Position numbers and translations under genes: made by a program. Below the pieces are notes generated by a model that was not told the origin of the DNA, searched no databases, and worked only from the letters and a program-made list of their open reading frames with translations. Shown here piece after piece: positions 38,537 to 48,521 of a DNA stretch of 64,000 nt (its first letter is position 1; each line of letters starts with the position of its first letter). This DNA comes from Molanna angustata (taxonomy: Eukaryota > Arthropoda > Insecta > Trichoptera > Molannidae), in the NCBI GenBank assembly GCA_963576475.1, contig OY754980.1, forward strand, positions 7,411,018-7,475,017. Reading direction: 5' to 3'.

Positions 38537-38948
38537 TTAGGAAAAGTTCATGTCTCTTCTGGTTCTGGAACTAGCTCTCGTTCCTGCTGTCGTGTTGCTA
38601 TAACCGCTGTCGGATCCCAGGGAATCCCTGCTGCAAGCGGTAGGACCGCAAGGGCCGTAGGGGTCGCACGGCAGTCTTCTGTGTGGGGCGCAGTTGTCCC
38701 AGGCCTGAGTCCGTGGTGCCCCCACTGTCCCCACGGTAGGGTAGAGCCTGAGCAGGGCGTCCAGGAGGAGTCCCTCGTGGAACTCGGCCGCTCTGTTGTG
38801 GGGCCGGGGCTGCGGCTTCCTCTGGTGGGGCAGAGAGTTGGGAGGCCTCGCCCTCGGCCGCCTGACCTCCCTGTGTATGGTGGAGATGCACGGGGCTGGC
38901 GGTAACTCCCCGGCCAGGCTGAGCTCGTCTCCGGCAAAGTCGCCATCG
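38537..38948 (-). CDS. Tail gene, last exon and stop
   Basis: 412 bp after CCCTTCCAG|C, GC-rich in AT-rich surroundings. The frame fixed by the phase-2 junction runs to a stop at 38539-38537. The two other long minus-strand frames here are shadows in the same GC-rich DNA. Confidence 0.75.
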
Positions 38949-41900
38949 CTGGAAGGGAAACAAAAATCCAATCTTTAATAATATTAATAATAAAACAATT
39001 TAACAATTTTTTTTTCACTTTTCTGTCAAAATTTTCCGGGAGTGACAGTTACTGAACAAAGAGTAGCCGATCAAAAAAGATCGATTTTTAAAAATAATTT
39101 AATTCCTCAAACAACATTAAATCAAATAAAATTAGAAGTAGGTGACAGATTGCAACGTGAAAATTTAGATTTTCAAAATATTAATGAAAATAATTTAGAT
39201 GATAATAGTTTACAAAATATGACTGCGGATAATGTTATATTAGAAGAAAATTTAAATATATCATTAGAATTATCCAATCAAAATATATTTCTAAATATAA
39301 GGGAGTTAAATGTATCAAACATTAATTTCGTTGACGAAAACATTATAGCGTTAGCAAATTTATTAATTAATAATATAAATAGATATATAGATGTAGATCC
39401 TATAAATAGACCAAAATTATTTAAATTAAATACGTCCAAAAAATTATCTAAATTAATATCCGACATAAATGATATAATTTTACCAAAAATAATACATGAA
39501 AATATTAATTTTTTAGATTTACACACATTAATATATGCTAGCGCTATAACGGTTTATGAAGCTCTAGGCATTAAAATAAATTTAAATAATGAAAATTGTC
39601 ATAGATATAAAAAACCTGATTGGCAAATTAGATTAGAAAGGGATGTAACGTTATTGAGAAGTAGTATTGCTAGGGTTATAGAATTCAAAAATGGGAATAG
39701 AAGTAGAAATATATTAAGACATGTAGGCAAAATTGGGGTAAATTTTGGATATAATAATGTACTTAGCTCAAATAACATACATACAATAAATGATTTATTA
39801 GATCTTTTAAAGCAAAAATTAGCAGTCAAATCTAGTAGACTTAAAAGATATAATTATATTTATAATAAAAATAATAATAATAAATTATTTAAAAAAAATG
39901 AAAAATTATTTTATTCCAAATTAGATAGTCAAAATAGTAGTACTAAACCTCTGAATCAGATATTCGCGATTTTTGGTCCAAAATTTGGAGTAACGATATA
40001 AAACATAACAATTCGGGCCCGTGGATAAAAGATGAGGAGCTGAATTTTGCTGATGTGGAGGAAATGAGTTTCTCTGAAATAACTTTAGATTTATTAACAA
40101 AAAATATTAAAAAATCTCATAATTGGAAAGCCACGGGTTGCGACGGAATAAATAACTTTTGGTATAAACGTTTCACTTCTTTACATCCACTTTTGGCTAA
40201 AAATTTATCAAAATTAATACGACATCCTCAAAATATTCCAAATTTTCTTATTAAAGGAATATCATATTTATTACCTTAAAATGAAAATATTAATAATCCT
40301 TCTCAATTTAGACCGATTACATGTTTACCTACGATTTATAAAATTTTAACTTCCTGTATGACGGATTTAATTTATAAACACGTAGATAAAAAAAATATTT
40401 TATCGGAAGAACAAAAAGGATGTCGTAGAAAATATTTAGGATGTAAAGAACAACTAATAATTGATTCAGTAATTCTTAAACAAATACAAACTAAAAATCG
40501 TAATTTACATGTAGGATATATTGATTATAAAAAAGCTTTTGATAGTGTACCGCACTCGTGGCTTATAAAAATATTAGAAATATACAGAATTAGCCCAATT
40601 TTAATAAACTTTTTAAAATGTATTATGTTAGGCTGGAATACAGATTTAAAAATAAATTTAAATTCTAATAAAATATCTATTCCAGGAATTAAAATTAAAC
40701 GCGGAATTTTTCAGGGAGATTCATTGAGTCCACTTTGGTTTTGTTTAGCTCTTAATCCGCTTTCTAAAATGTTAAATGAATCTAAGTATGGAATAAAAAT
40801 TAACGGTCATCCACGGTCTAATATTAAAATTTCGCACTTAATATATATGGATGATATAAAAGTATATGCTAAATCTGATTCAGAATTGGAAAAAATGATT
40901 AGGATAATAAAAGCATTTTCAGATGATATTAGAATGTCTTTCGGTTTAGATAAATGTAAAACTTTACATGTCGAAAAGGGTAAAATACTAGAAATGGGTG
41001 GTGATATTCAAAGAAATTTTCAAATAGATAGTTTGAAAGGGTTGGAGGTTTATAAATATCTAGGTTATCCGCAGTCTAACAAATTAGACCACACGAAAAT
41101 AAAATTTGATATTAATATAAAATTTAAAGATAGAATTACGAAAATTTATCCACCCAACTCCTAATATCTCCCGCCCATAGTTACACGAATTGTATTCCTA
41201 ATACATTCTACACTTACACACTATTCACCAATACATACATAAACTACCCACGCCCACTCAGCATACAAGCACATCATTATAAACACGAGTCAATAAATGC
41301 AATGCAGAATGCACCAACACTTATACATTTTACATCTAGTACTAAACAACACAAGTATCAATCTGTTTTGTCAATACGCAGCACACTTCATAGGTATTCG
41401 CTTAGCCGTGATATTCACAGTGGACTTCTGACTATTTTTATTTTAACCTTTATGTATTCGACGATATGTCTTTTTGTTCTTTATTTTCTTTATTCTTTTT
41501 TATTTTGTTTTTTAATTCTTATCTATAATACACAAATACCGAGTCTATTTTATTTTATAAAGAACTTAATGTTATTTTATCATATGAACGCTCGCGGTTT
41601 TAATTCAAAGACAAATGGTTTCTATAACATAAACGTTGTCTACATTATTAATATATATATATATATTTTTTATGTGAACTTAAATTTCATCTATAATGTA
41701 CAAATACTGCGACTATTATATCCAACTACGAACCTAGTATTATTTTATTGCCAGAATGCTCAAGGTTCAATATCAAAGATAAATGAATTGTACAATATAA
41801 CCATTATATATTTAGTGACATACTTTTTTTATGTGATTTATAATTCATCTTTAATAGACATGCACTGAAATAATTTTTATTTCACAATGAATATAATATT

Positions 41901-44900
41901 ATTTTACTATCAGAACGCTCGCGGTCTGAAATCCAAGACAAATGAATTCTACAATAATATCTTGCTAAATGATTTCGATATTATTCTTATCACAGAGACG
42001 TGGTTGGTTGAGAGTATAAGGAATGAGGAATTATTCGACAATAGGTATAAAGTTTTCAGATGTGATAGGGACAATGTCGCTTCAGGTAAATCTACTGGGG
42101 GCGGGGTACTCATTGGGGTTAAAAATTGTTTCGAAATTATTAATTGTGTCAGTCACCCATCTTGCATGGAAGAAGTATGGATCACTATTAAGTCAACAGG
42201 TAACTATGGGAGAATAACACACATCTGTTGTTCATATTTACCAAATGTTTCCTCAAAATTCTTGCAGTATCAGAGGCTAGCGTCTTTAAAATCTCACATA
42301 GAAGTAATTCAGGACAAAACGTCGCAACACCCTGATGATACATTCATAATAGTGGGTGATTATAACATGCCAAACATTAAATGGGACAACGTTCCCCCTC
42401 TATCAAATGGTGACACATGCTCAATAGAATTTTTGAATTGTTTGGCTTTCTCAAATTTATCGCAACTGAATTTTATCTCGAATCAATATGGTAGGGTCTT
42501 GGACCTAGTTTTGTCAAATGCTTCACTTACGGTAATTGAATCCAACTTTTCTCTTGTTCCCGAGGACTCTCATCATAAATCAATTATTATCAAGCTTCCT
42601 TTCTTTACTCCTCCGAAATGTAGCCCGAAACATCATCGTACTAGATTATTTAACAAGGCTGATTATCTCGCTATTAACAATAAACTGAGAGATATTGACT
42701 GGTCTGCAGTTATAGAAACGGAAGACGTTAATGTTGCTATTCAAAAATTTTATTCAATAATATTACGAATTATTGACGAATTTGTTCCATCAAGGGTGGT
42801 GTCCGAAGATAAGTACCCTATATGGTATAACACTCCACTTAAAAAAATAGAAAAAGAAAAGATGAAATATTTTAAGTCCTGGAAGCGTACAGGAAACCCC
42901 ATCGATTACCAAACATTCTCGCTCCTTCGCAAACGACAAAAATCGGTTGCAGAAACGGTTTTTAAAAATTACATGAAATCGACGGAAGAATCAATTCAAT
43001 ACAATAATAAAAAACTATGGACATATATTAAATCTAAAAGGTCCTCGAACAACTCATCCGAATGCTTAACATACGGTAATGAGGTAGCATTTAATGCAAA
43101 AGAATCAGCAAACCTATTGTCAGAATTTTTTTCGTCAGTGTTTATACAGAACCAACATCCATCCACGTGTAATCACATTGTTTCCAATCTGAATATGGTT
43201 ACTGAACTGTCACTGTCTAACGTGTATATTAATGAGGATATTATTTTGAAACAACTCGGCAACATCGACGTGAAAAAGGGACAAGGTAGCGACAATATTC
43301 CTGGAATTTTTATAAAAAACTGTAAAGAGACTTTAGTGAAACCGTTATACCACATTTTTCATAGATCTGTATTGAGTGGCGTCTTTCCATGCATGTGGAA
43401 GAGCGCGCTAATCACTCCCATTTTCAAGGGCGGGGAAAAAAGAGACGTGTCGAACTATCGACCCGTATCTAAACTACCGATTTTGAGTAAAATCTTGGAA
43501 AAAATTATATACGAACAGATATACTTCAATATAAAGCATCTAATAAATGAGAAACAACACGGTTTTATTAGAAACAGATCAACTACAACAAATTTAGGTA
43601 TTTTCGTGAACTCAGTTTGTACATACATGGATTCAAGAATACAGACAGATGCAATTTATACAGATTATTCAAAAACATTTGACAGGGTTGATCATACCAT
43701 ATTGATTAATAAGCTTAATGCTATGGGGATACATGGTAGCCTTCTTAGATGGTTGGAATCATATTTGCTTAACCGTAGTCAAATCGTCGTGCACAAAGGA
43801 CAATTATCGAATTCGATTTGTGTTTCATCTGGCGTTCCTCAGGGATCCCACTTGGGGCCTCTCATGTTTAATATATACATAAATGATATCGGTAATTGTT
43901 TTAAGAATAGTAATTATGTAATCTATGCTGACGATATGAAGATATATAAGACTATATTATCCATAAATGATTGTGAATTACTCCAAGAAGACCTAAATCG
44001 CCTCGCTCTGTATTGTGTAGAAAATAAATTATCAATAAACATTAAAAAATGTCTTTCAATATCTTTTACAAGAAATAAGAATCCATTTAGTTACAATTAT
44101 AAAATAAATAATGAGCCAATTATACAGAAAACAGATTGTAGAGATTTGGGAGTAATTCTCGACAGCAAAATGTCTTTTGATAAGCATGTAGAGCATATCT
44201 GCTCGAAAGCGTATCAAATGCTAGGCTTCCTAATCAGAACTTGCAAACCTTTTAAACAGCCTAAAACTATAGTTATGCTTTACTATTCACTTGTCAGAAG
44301 TCAACTGGAATATTCGTCGGTTGTTTGGAATCCTTGTTATAATATATATACTCAATGTATTGAAAGAATTCAAAGATTATTTATCAAATATTTAAAATAT
44401 AAATTTGGCAACAATAATAATAATATTGAATTGCAGCCGTTGGGCATTAGACGTAGAAACAGCGATTTAATGTTTCTGCGTGATTTGTTAAATGGTTTTA
44501 TAGATTGTCAGGAATTACTCAGTAACATACAGTTTAACGTACCCGTTAGACGGACAAGGCACTCTGCATTGCTATATCTTAATAAATGTAATTCTAATAT
44601 TGGTAGTAATGCTCCATTATACAGGTGTATATATACCTATACAAAAATTGTAAATGAAACTGATAACCTGGACATTTTTCATCTGTCAAGACCTACATTT
44701 AAAAAGAAAATCCTTATGATAAGGTAGAAGTAGTTTACTATATCTTTTAAAGTCTCTTTTGTAACTGAATTTTTGTTTCTTTTTTAATGTTTTTAATGTT
44801 CATTTCTTCTACTTGTGCTACTTCTCGTATGTTTTCATGTTTCATGTTTAAACACACACACATACACACACACATACACACACACATACACACAAACACA

Positions 44901-47900
44901 TATACACTATCCTCCTCCCTACTTCCTCGATACTCCATTTCTTCCTTATTTCTGTTGCAATTAGTAGTATGATAATTTCATAATATGATACTCAAAGGTG
45001 AGTCGAGATAGGTACTCGTTTTGGATGTTTCACTATATATATAATTGCTTCATTTTATTGTAATGTAGTATGTGTACTCGCCTTTTACAAAAAAAAAAAA
45101 AATATTAAAATGCAATCTGTCAGCTAAAAACTTAACTAAAGCTATTAATACTTGGGCAATACCGATATTGACATATTCTTTTGGAATTATTAAATGGTCA
45201 AAAACAGATTTAGATAGTTTAGAAAGAACAATTAGAACGCGTTTAACTAAATTTCGTTGTCATCATCCTAATTCCGCGATTGAACGAATCAATTTGCCTA
45301 GGAATTTAGGAGGTAGGGGTATAATAAAAATAACATCGTTACATAATAATCAAATTGAATCGCTAAAAACTTTCTTTCACAAAAAATCTGATAGTTCTTT
45401 AATGCATAAAGTAATCTGTGAGGCGGACAAAAATTTAACAACATTAAATTTAAATTACGAGATTGCCAATAACAATATTATAAATATAAATGACGACCTT
45501 CTAAATTCGTGGCTAAATAAAATAATTCATTCTATACATCCAAAATTTCTCAACCAACCTTATGTTGACAAAATTTGGTCAAACAAATGGTTGAGTATTG
45601 GTGATTTGGACGCGGATTTAGAAGGTTTTATAATAGCAATTCAGGATAGAGTAATAAAAACTAAAAATTATCAAAAATATATAATAAAAGACATAAATGT
45701 AGATGATGATAGTTGTAGGAAATGTTTGGCTTTTCCAGAAACAATCGATCATATAATATCGGGCTGTTCTTTTCTCGCGCAATCAGAATATACATTTAGA
45801 CATAACCAAGTAGCAAAAATAATACATCAAAATTTAGCTATTAAATATAAATTAATTGACGCGATAAACATAAAACCATATTATGAATATGATCCGATTT
45901 CATTTTTAGAAAATAATAATATTTCGCTTTATTACGATAAAACAATATTAACTGACCGGTCAATTCAACATAACAGACCCGATTTAATAATACATGATAA
46001 AATTAAAAAAATAACATATATTTGCGACGTGGCTATTCCAAATTCTAGTAATATTATAAAAACTTTTGATGAAAAAATTAGAAAATACACCGCTTTAGGT
46101 AATGAGATTAAAAGACTTTGGCATTCTCGTAAAATAATAATATTACCGCTCATTATTTCAGCCACTGGCATTATTCCAAAATCGTTAATCCGTAATTTAG
46201 AAATTATAGATTTATCGAAAAATTTAATAATAAAAATGCAAAAAACGGTAATTATGAATACATGTAGAATCGTGAAAGATTTTTTAAACGTTAATATTCG
46301 GGAATCAGTAGGGTTGTTAGGTAGTATAGAGACCTCCTCAGAGCCTAATCCTTTGATATGTTAAGTATCTGGATGGGTGAACCATTCCCAATTGAAAGCT
46401 TGATGATGCGTTTGTTGCATTTTATTTTGCTCTTTTAAATAATTTACAATTTACGCATTGATCTGCTAATTCTTTTGAGGAAGTGTATAATGGTAATAAT
46501 AATAATTGAGTGTTATTATTTGTAGTGCTTAATTGTTATTAATATCATTAGTAAATCGGCCAGCGCCGTTTTATAATAAAGCGCCGTTTAGTGACGACCG
46601 TGGTCACCTTAAGGGCGCTTTCAGTTTGCAAAAAAAATAAATTAAAATTAGTCCTATAGCTAACACATTGAAAATGGTGACACATAAAACTTATAAAAAT
46701 ACGTAGAAATCACAAATTAATCTAGTTATATACATATTACATAATCCAGATGAAATTAATTATAAAAAAATAGTCGATTCAAAGTAAACTGGCATAATAT
46801 TTAGTAAACATAATATTATTGAACGGATGAAGGACAATCTGGATACGATTTGCGGAAAAGATGAGTTTTTAATTTCTTCTTGAATTCATTGATATTTTCA
46901 TCCATTGGAAGATTGTTCCATGACTTTGGTCCAGAAACGCCAAAAGATCGATATAGGTATTTCGGCTTATTTGTGAGATTGGTTTCTACTAGTTTTTTAT
47001 TGGATTGGGTCATTGATCTTAGCGTACTAATAATCGATTGAGATAAAAAACTGTTTACATATTATATAAGAGAAAACAAGAGAATATCTATATAAACAAA
47101 TACAAATTTACAGCTCAGGTATGTTCCGGGGCTGATTTTCAGCAGTTTAAGTCTTTTAAGTCCTTAAAATATAGGTACACGAAGAAACTATTAGCAGCAA
47201 TCAAGGGGTATTGACTATTTTTGATCTTTTGTTTTCATGATATCAGCCCTCTTTAGTCCAGTAATAGACATAAGCCTCTCTTTGAAAACTCCACAACTTT
47301 CTATTCAGGACAGACCGCATCAACCGCTTCCAGCTGAATATGAATTACTTGTCTAAAGAAAAGTAAAGATTTATTTTATTCACTCTCCAAGATGTTAACT
47401 ACAGATAAAGGTTTCGAAAAGTGAATGTTTCTGTACCTGTCGTTGGAGTCTCCATGACGGCGATGCAGTTCTTCGTAGACTGGTTCCTGTTCTCTAGGTC
47501 TGTAGGGTTCTGGTCCGGGAGACGATCGCAGAAAAACTGGAGGGCTCCTCGAGACAGGGTATCCGCTAGGAAAGTGTGTACCTAGCTTAACGTCCAGCAT
47601 CTGAAAAATAACATAAAAAACATGATACAGCACTGAAACACATGGTTATATTTTAAACATATCTTTGACACAGCATATTATATGATAAGAATTGTAAGCA
47701 AAACTTAACGATCAAGTCATAACTGAATATGACGAATCAAGAGCTGTTATACTTAATTTTAGGCTAAAAATAGCAAGATAGTATATGGAAAAATCAAAGT
47801 GGAAAAAAAAATACAAGAATTTTGATATGTGAGATGCAATCAAATAAATATTTTTTTAATAAAACTTATCAAATTGGCCATTTGAAATAAATTCTTCAAT

Positions 47901-48181
47901 TTAAGTGGGCAGTGCACAAATCCGCCTCTATTGGTAGTTGTGCCTTATTAAAAAAAAGTGGGCAGTGAATATTAACCATTTTTTGTATCGGATTCCGAAA
48001 TTCAAAAACTGTACGCGTCAAAGCAATATGAAAATAAGTACTTACTTCGAGTTGTGAGTCGGGCGGTCTATGAGATAGGTCTGCAAGATCAGCTAGGTCC
48101 TCGTAGTGGGGAGCTGGCGTAGCTGGAGGTCCCCTTGCTGTACTCTTGCACGGAAATAAATTCGCAACTTTCCTCTTATGC
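38537..48181 (-). CDS. 3' three exons of a gene with a Pro/Arg-rich tail
   Basis: Join 48181-48046, 47600-47437 and 38948-38537. The acceptors (TTGCAG, TTTTCAG, CTTCCAG) and donors (GAA|GTAAG, CAG|GTACAG) are good, and phases match across all joins (0, then 2). The piece encodes about 237 residues. It starts just after a basic 'HKRKVANLF', as expected after a membrane segment. It has acidic/aromatic motifs (PHYEDLADLADL, EPVYEELHRRHGD), long Pro/Arg-rich low complexity, a short hydrophobic helix 'EGLLLDALLRLYP' and a Ser-rich end with SDSGYSNTT. This looks like the cytoplasmic tail of a membrane protein, with Tyr motifs that could bind adaptors. I do not recognise the family. Upstream exons, including the start, were not found. 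The coding GC is far above the surroundings. Confidence 0.7.
39042..40001 (+). pseudogene. R4/Dong-like ORF, N-terminal part
   Basis: About 319 codons. The Asn/Ile-rich N-terminus is followed by 'KPDWQIRLERDVTLLR', the pre-RT motif usual in this clade. The family frame leaves this one near 39955-39965 (after 'KPLNQI'); a one- or two-base indel moves it to the frame of the next segment. The first codon is GTG, so the true start is missing. Confidence 0.75.
39965..41145 (+). pseudogene. R4/Dong-like ORF, reverse transcriptase part
   Basis: RT blocks are clear: 'ATGCDGINNFWYKRF', 'FRPITCLPTIYKI', 'GYIDYKKAFDSVPHSW', 'GIFQGDSLSPLWFCLALN' and the catalytic 'YMDD' near 40845. A TAA at 40277-40279 replaces what the frame suggests was a sense codon, so a nonsense mutation lies between two well-kept blocks. 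The segment stops where the Jockey-type element was inserted. Confidence 0.85.
41302..41868 (+). CDS. Upstream ORF of 188 codons, probably not functional
   Basis: An open frame over the 5' region of the Jockey-type element. Its only recognisable parts are two degenerate copies of the endonuclease N-terminus; the rest is hydrophobic low complexity. It is best read as a by-product of the tandem repeats, although an ORF1 replacement cannot be excluded. Confidence 0.3.
   Translation: MQNAPTLIHFTSSTKQHKYQSVLSIRSTLHRYSLSRDIHSGLLTIFILTFMYSTICLFVLYFLYSFLFCFLILIYNTQIPSLFYFIKNLMLFYHMNARGFNSKTNGFYNINVVYIINIYIYIFYVNLNFIYNVQILRLLYPTTNLVLFYCQNAQGSISKINELYNITIIYLVTYFFYVIYNSSLIDMH
41558..41960 (+). repeat. 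Three tandem copies of the ORF start (160-168 bp)
   Basis: The first codons of the endonuclease ORF recur twice upstream. The 'MRAAYGCTCRMGG' core sits at about 41586, 41754 and 41914. In translation the copies read 'FYHMNARGFNSKTN', 'FYCQNAQGSISKIN' and 'FYYQNARGLKSKTN'. Each is preceded by related 'CATCTWTAATRBACAA' sequence. The two upstream copies end in non-homologous hydrophobic frames. Confidence 0.8.
41887..44727 (+). CDS. Intact endonuclease-reverse transcriptase ORF, 946 aa
   Basis: One uninterrupted frame from ATG at 41887. Residues 1-230 form an APE-type endonuclease: QNARGLKSK (active-site Asn), ITETWL (Glu), VGDYNMPNIKW (Asp, Asn) and EDSHHKSI at the SDH position. Residues about 500-730 form the RT: 'FKGGEKRDVSNYRPVS', 'YTDYSKTFDRVDH' (usually KAF, here KTF), 'SGVPQGSHLGPLMFN' and the catalytic YADD near residue 680. 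A C-terminal region with Cys and Arg motifs follows. In the family the first domain nicks target DNA and the RT copies the RNA there. All key residues are present, so the copy looks young. Confidence 0.9.
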   Translation: MNIILFYYQNARGLKSKTNEFYNNILLNDFDIILITETWLVESIRNEELFDNRYKVFRCDRDNVASGKSTGGGVLIGVKNCFEIINCVSHPSCMEEVWITIKSTGNYGRITHICCSYLPNVSSKFLQYQRLASLKSHIEVIQDKTSQHPDDTFIIVGDYNMPNIKWDNVPPLSNGDTCSIEFLNCLAFSNLSQLNFISNQYGRVLDLVLSNASLTVIESNFSLVPEDSHHKSIIIKLPFFTPPKCSPKHHRTRLFNKADYLAINNKLRDIDWSAVIETEDVNVAIQKFYSIILRIIDEFVPSRVVSEDKYPIWYNTPLKKIEKEKMKYFKSWKRTGNPIDYQTFSLLRKRQKSVAETVFKNYMKSTEESIQYNNKKLWTYIKSKRSSNNSSECLTYGNEVAFNAKESANLLSEFFSSVFIQNQHPSTCNHIVSNLNMVTELSLSNVYINEDIILKQLGNIDVKKGQGSDNIPGIFIKNCKETLVKPLYHIFHRSVLSGVFPCMWKSALITPIFKGGEKRDVSNYRPVSKLPILSKILEKIIYEQIYFNIKHLINEKQHGFIRNRSTTTNLGIFVNSVCTYMDSRIQTDAIYTDYSKTFDRVDHTILINKLNAMGIHGSLLRWLESYLLNRSQIVVHKGQLSNSICVSSGVPQGSHLGPLMFNIYINDIGNCFKNSNYVIYADDMKIYKTILSINDCELLQEDLNRLALYCVENKLSINIKKCLSISFTRNKNPFSYNYKINNEPIIQKTDCRDLGVILDSKMSFDKHVEHICSKAYQMLGFLIRTCKPFKQPKTIVMLYYSLVRSQLEYSSVVWNPCYNIYTQCIERIQRLFIKYLKYKFGNNNNNIELQPLGIRRRNSDLMFLRDLLNGFIDCQELLSNIQFNVPVRRTRHSALLYLNKCNSNIGSNAPLYRCIYTYTKIVNETDNLDIFHLSRPTFKKKILMIR
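45099..46364 (+). pseudogene. R4/Dong-like ORF, thumb, CCHC and endonuclease
   Basis: Coding resumes in frame after the inserted element's poly(A). It has the thumb pattern 'INTWAIPILTYSFGIIKW' and 'FRCHHPNSAIERINLPR', then C-x2-C-x7-H-x4-C (CRKCLAFPETIDHIISGC). The restriction-like endonuclease core follows: 'RPDLIIHDK' and 'YICDVAIP', the PD..D residues of R2/R4 elements. A proper stop lies at 46364, followed by about 130 bp of 3' UTR. Confidence 0.88.
46510..46810. other. Intron sequence, no gene seen
   Basis: Contains 'AAGCGCCGTTTAGTGA' near 46579, which also occurs near 30058, so a dispersed repeat is likely. Nothing else supported. Confidence 0.45.
46816..47040 (-). mobile_element. LINE RT C-terminal fragment
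   Basis: The minus frame has 'YLYRSFGVSGPKSWNNLP' followed by 'INEFKKKLKTHLF', the usual end of CR1/Jockey-type RTs ('FG..G...WN.LP..I....FK..LK..L'). Only the last ~70 codons remain, in the tail gene's intron. Confidence 0.7.
47437..47600 (-). CDS. Tail gene, penultimate exon
   Basis: 164 bp, starting ATGCTGGACGTT after TTTTTCAG and ending GACAG|GTACAG at phase 2. It is Pro/Tyr-rich (PGPEPYRPREQEPVYEELH). Reading through the donor would add a short alternative end of about 20 residues before a stop. Confidence 0.75.
47610..48040. other. Short intron of the tail gene
   Basis: AT-rich with a polypyrimidine tract before the penultimate exon. No inserted element recognised. Confidence 0.5.
48046..48181 (-). 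CDS. Tail gene, antepenultimate exon
   Basis: 136 bp: one base plus 45 codons, acceptor TTTGTTGCAG|G, donor CTCGAA|GTAAG, ending at phase 0. It encodes HKRKVANLFPC and then PHYEDLADLADL. Confidence 0.75.
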
Positions 48182-48521
48182 CTGCAACAAACAGAAAACA
48201 AAACTTTACTAACAATTCAATAATTAAAATGATCCTTTGGTCCCCTGAACTCCGAGAATTGTGATTATTGACATTCATTAGAATATAGCAGATAGTGTGA
48301 GGGAAATGGCGAGTTTTTGGCGTCACAAAACTGGGACCAAACAGTTAAGAGAAGGGAAATACCGACAAAAATTTCCTTGGCCTCTAGAATGGAATTGGGC
48401 AATTCGTTTAAAAATCTACTACGGAACAGCCAACTTTCAAATCAAATCAAATCAAATATTTTTTTTTAACGTAAATGCAGTTTGCACACATGTTGAAAGT
48501 CAGACAGTATATAAATAAAAA

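Larger units (their letters stand above)
41146..45098 (+). mobile_element. Jockey-superfamily LINE inserted into the R4/Dong LINE
   Basis: About 3.95 kb, same strand as the host LINE. The left junction follows 'ATTACGAAAAT'. The right junction is a run of about 14 A before 'TATTAAAATGC', so host codons Lys-Ile-Leu are split. It has a 5' region with three repeats, one long ORF, and a 3' UTR with a (CACACATA)n stretch at 44850-44900. No gag-like ORF1 is seen, so the copy may be 5'-truncated or its family may lack one. Confidence 0.85.
39035..46507 (+). mobile_element. R4/Dong-like LINE, 5'-truncated, broken, in an intron
   Basis: A single-ORF, site-specific-type LINE: N-terminal region, RT, then a CCHC motif and a restriction-like endonuclease. 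It opens in frame without a proper ATG (GTG at 39042), so it is 5'-truncated, near a (TAA)-rich stretch (38973-38990). It ends in (TAA)n at about 46492-46507; Dong elements are known to target TAA repeats. Its frame is damaged by a frameshift, a nonsense codon and a 3.95-kb insertion. It lies antisense in the tail gene's long intron, starting about 85 bp from the 3' splice site. Confidence 0.8.

Noticed and set aside
38548..39018. Two further long minus-strand frames over the last exon of the tail gene
   Set aside because: They overlap in GC-rich coding DNA; only one frame agrees with the phase-2 splice junction and its stop.
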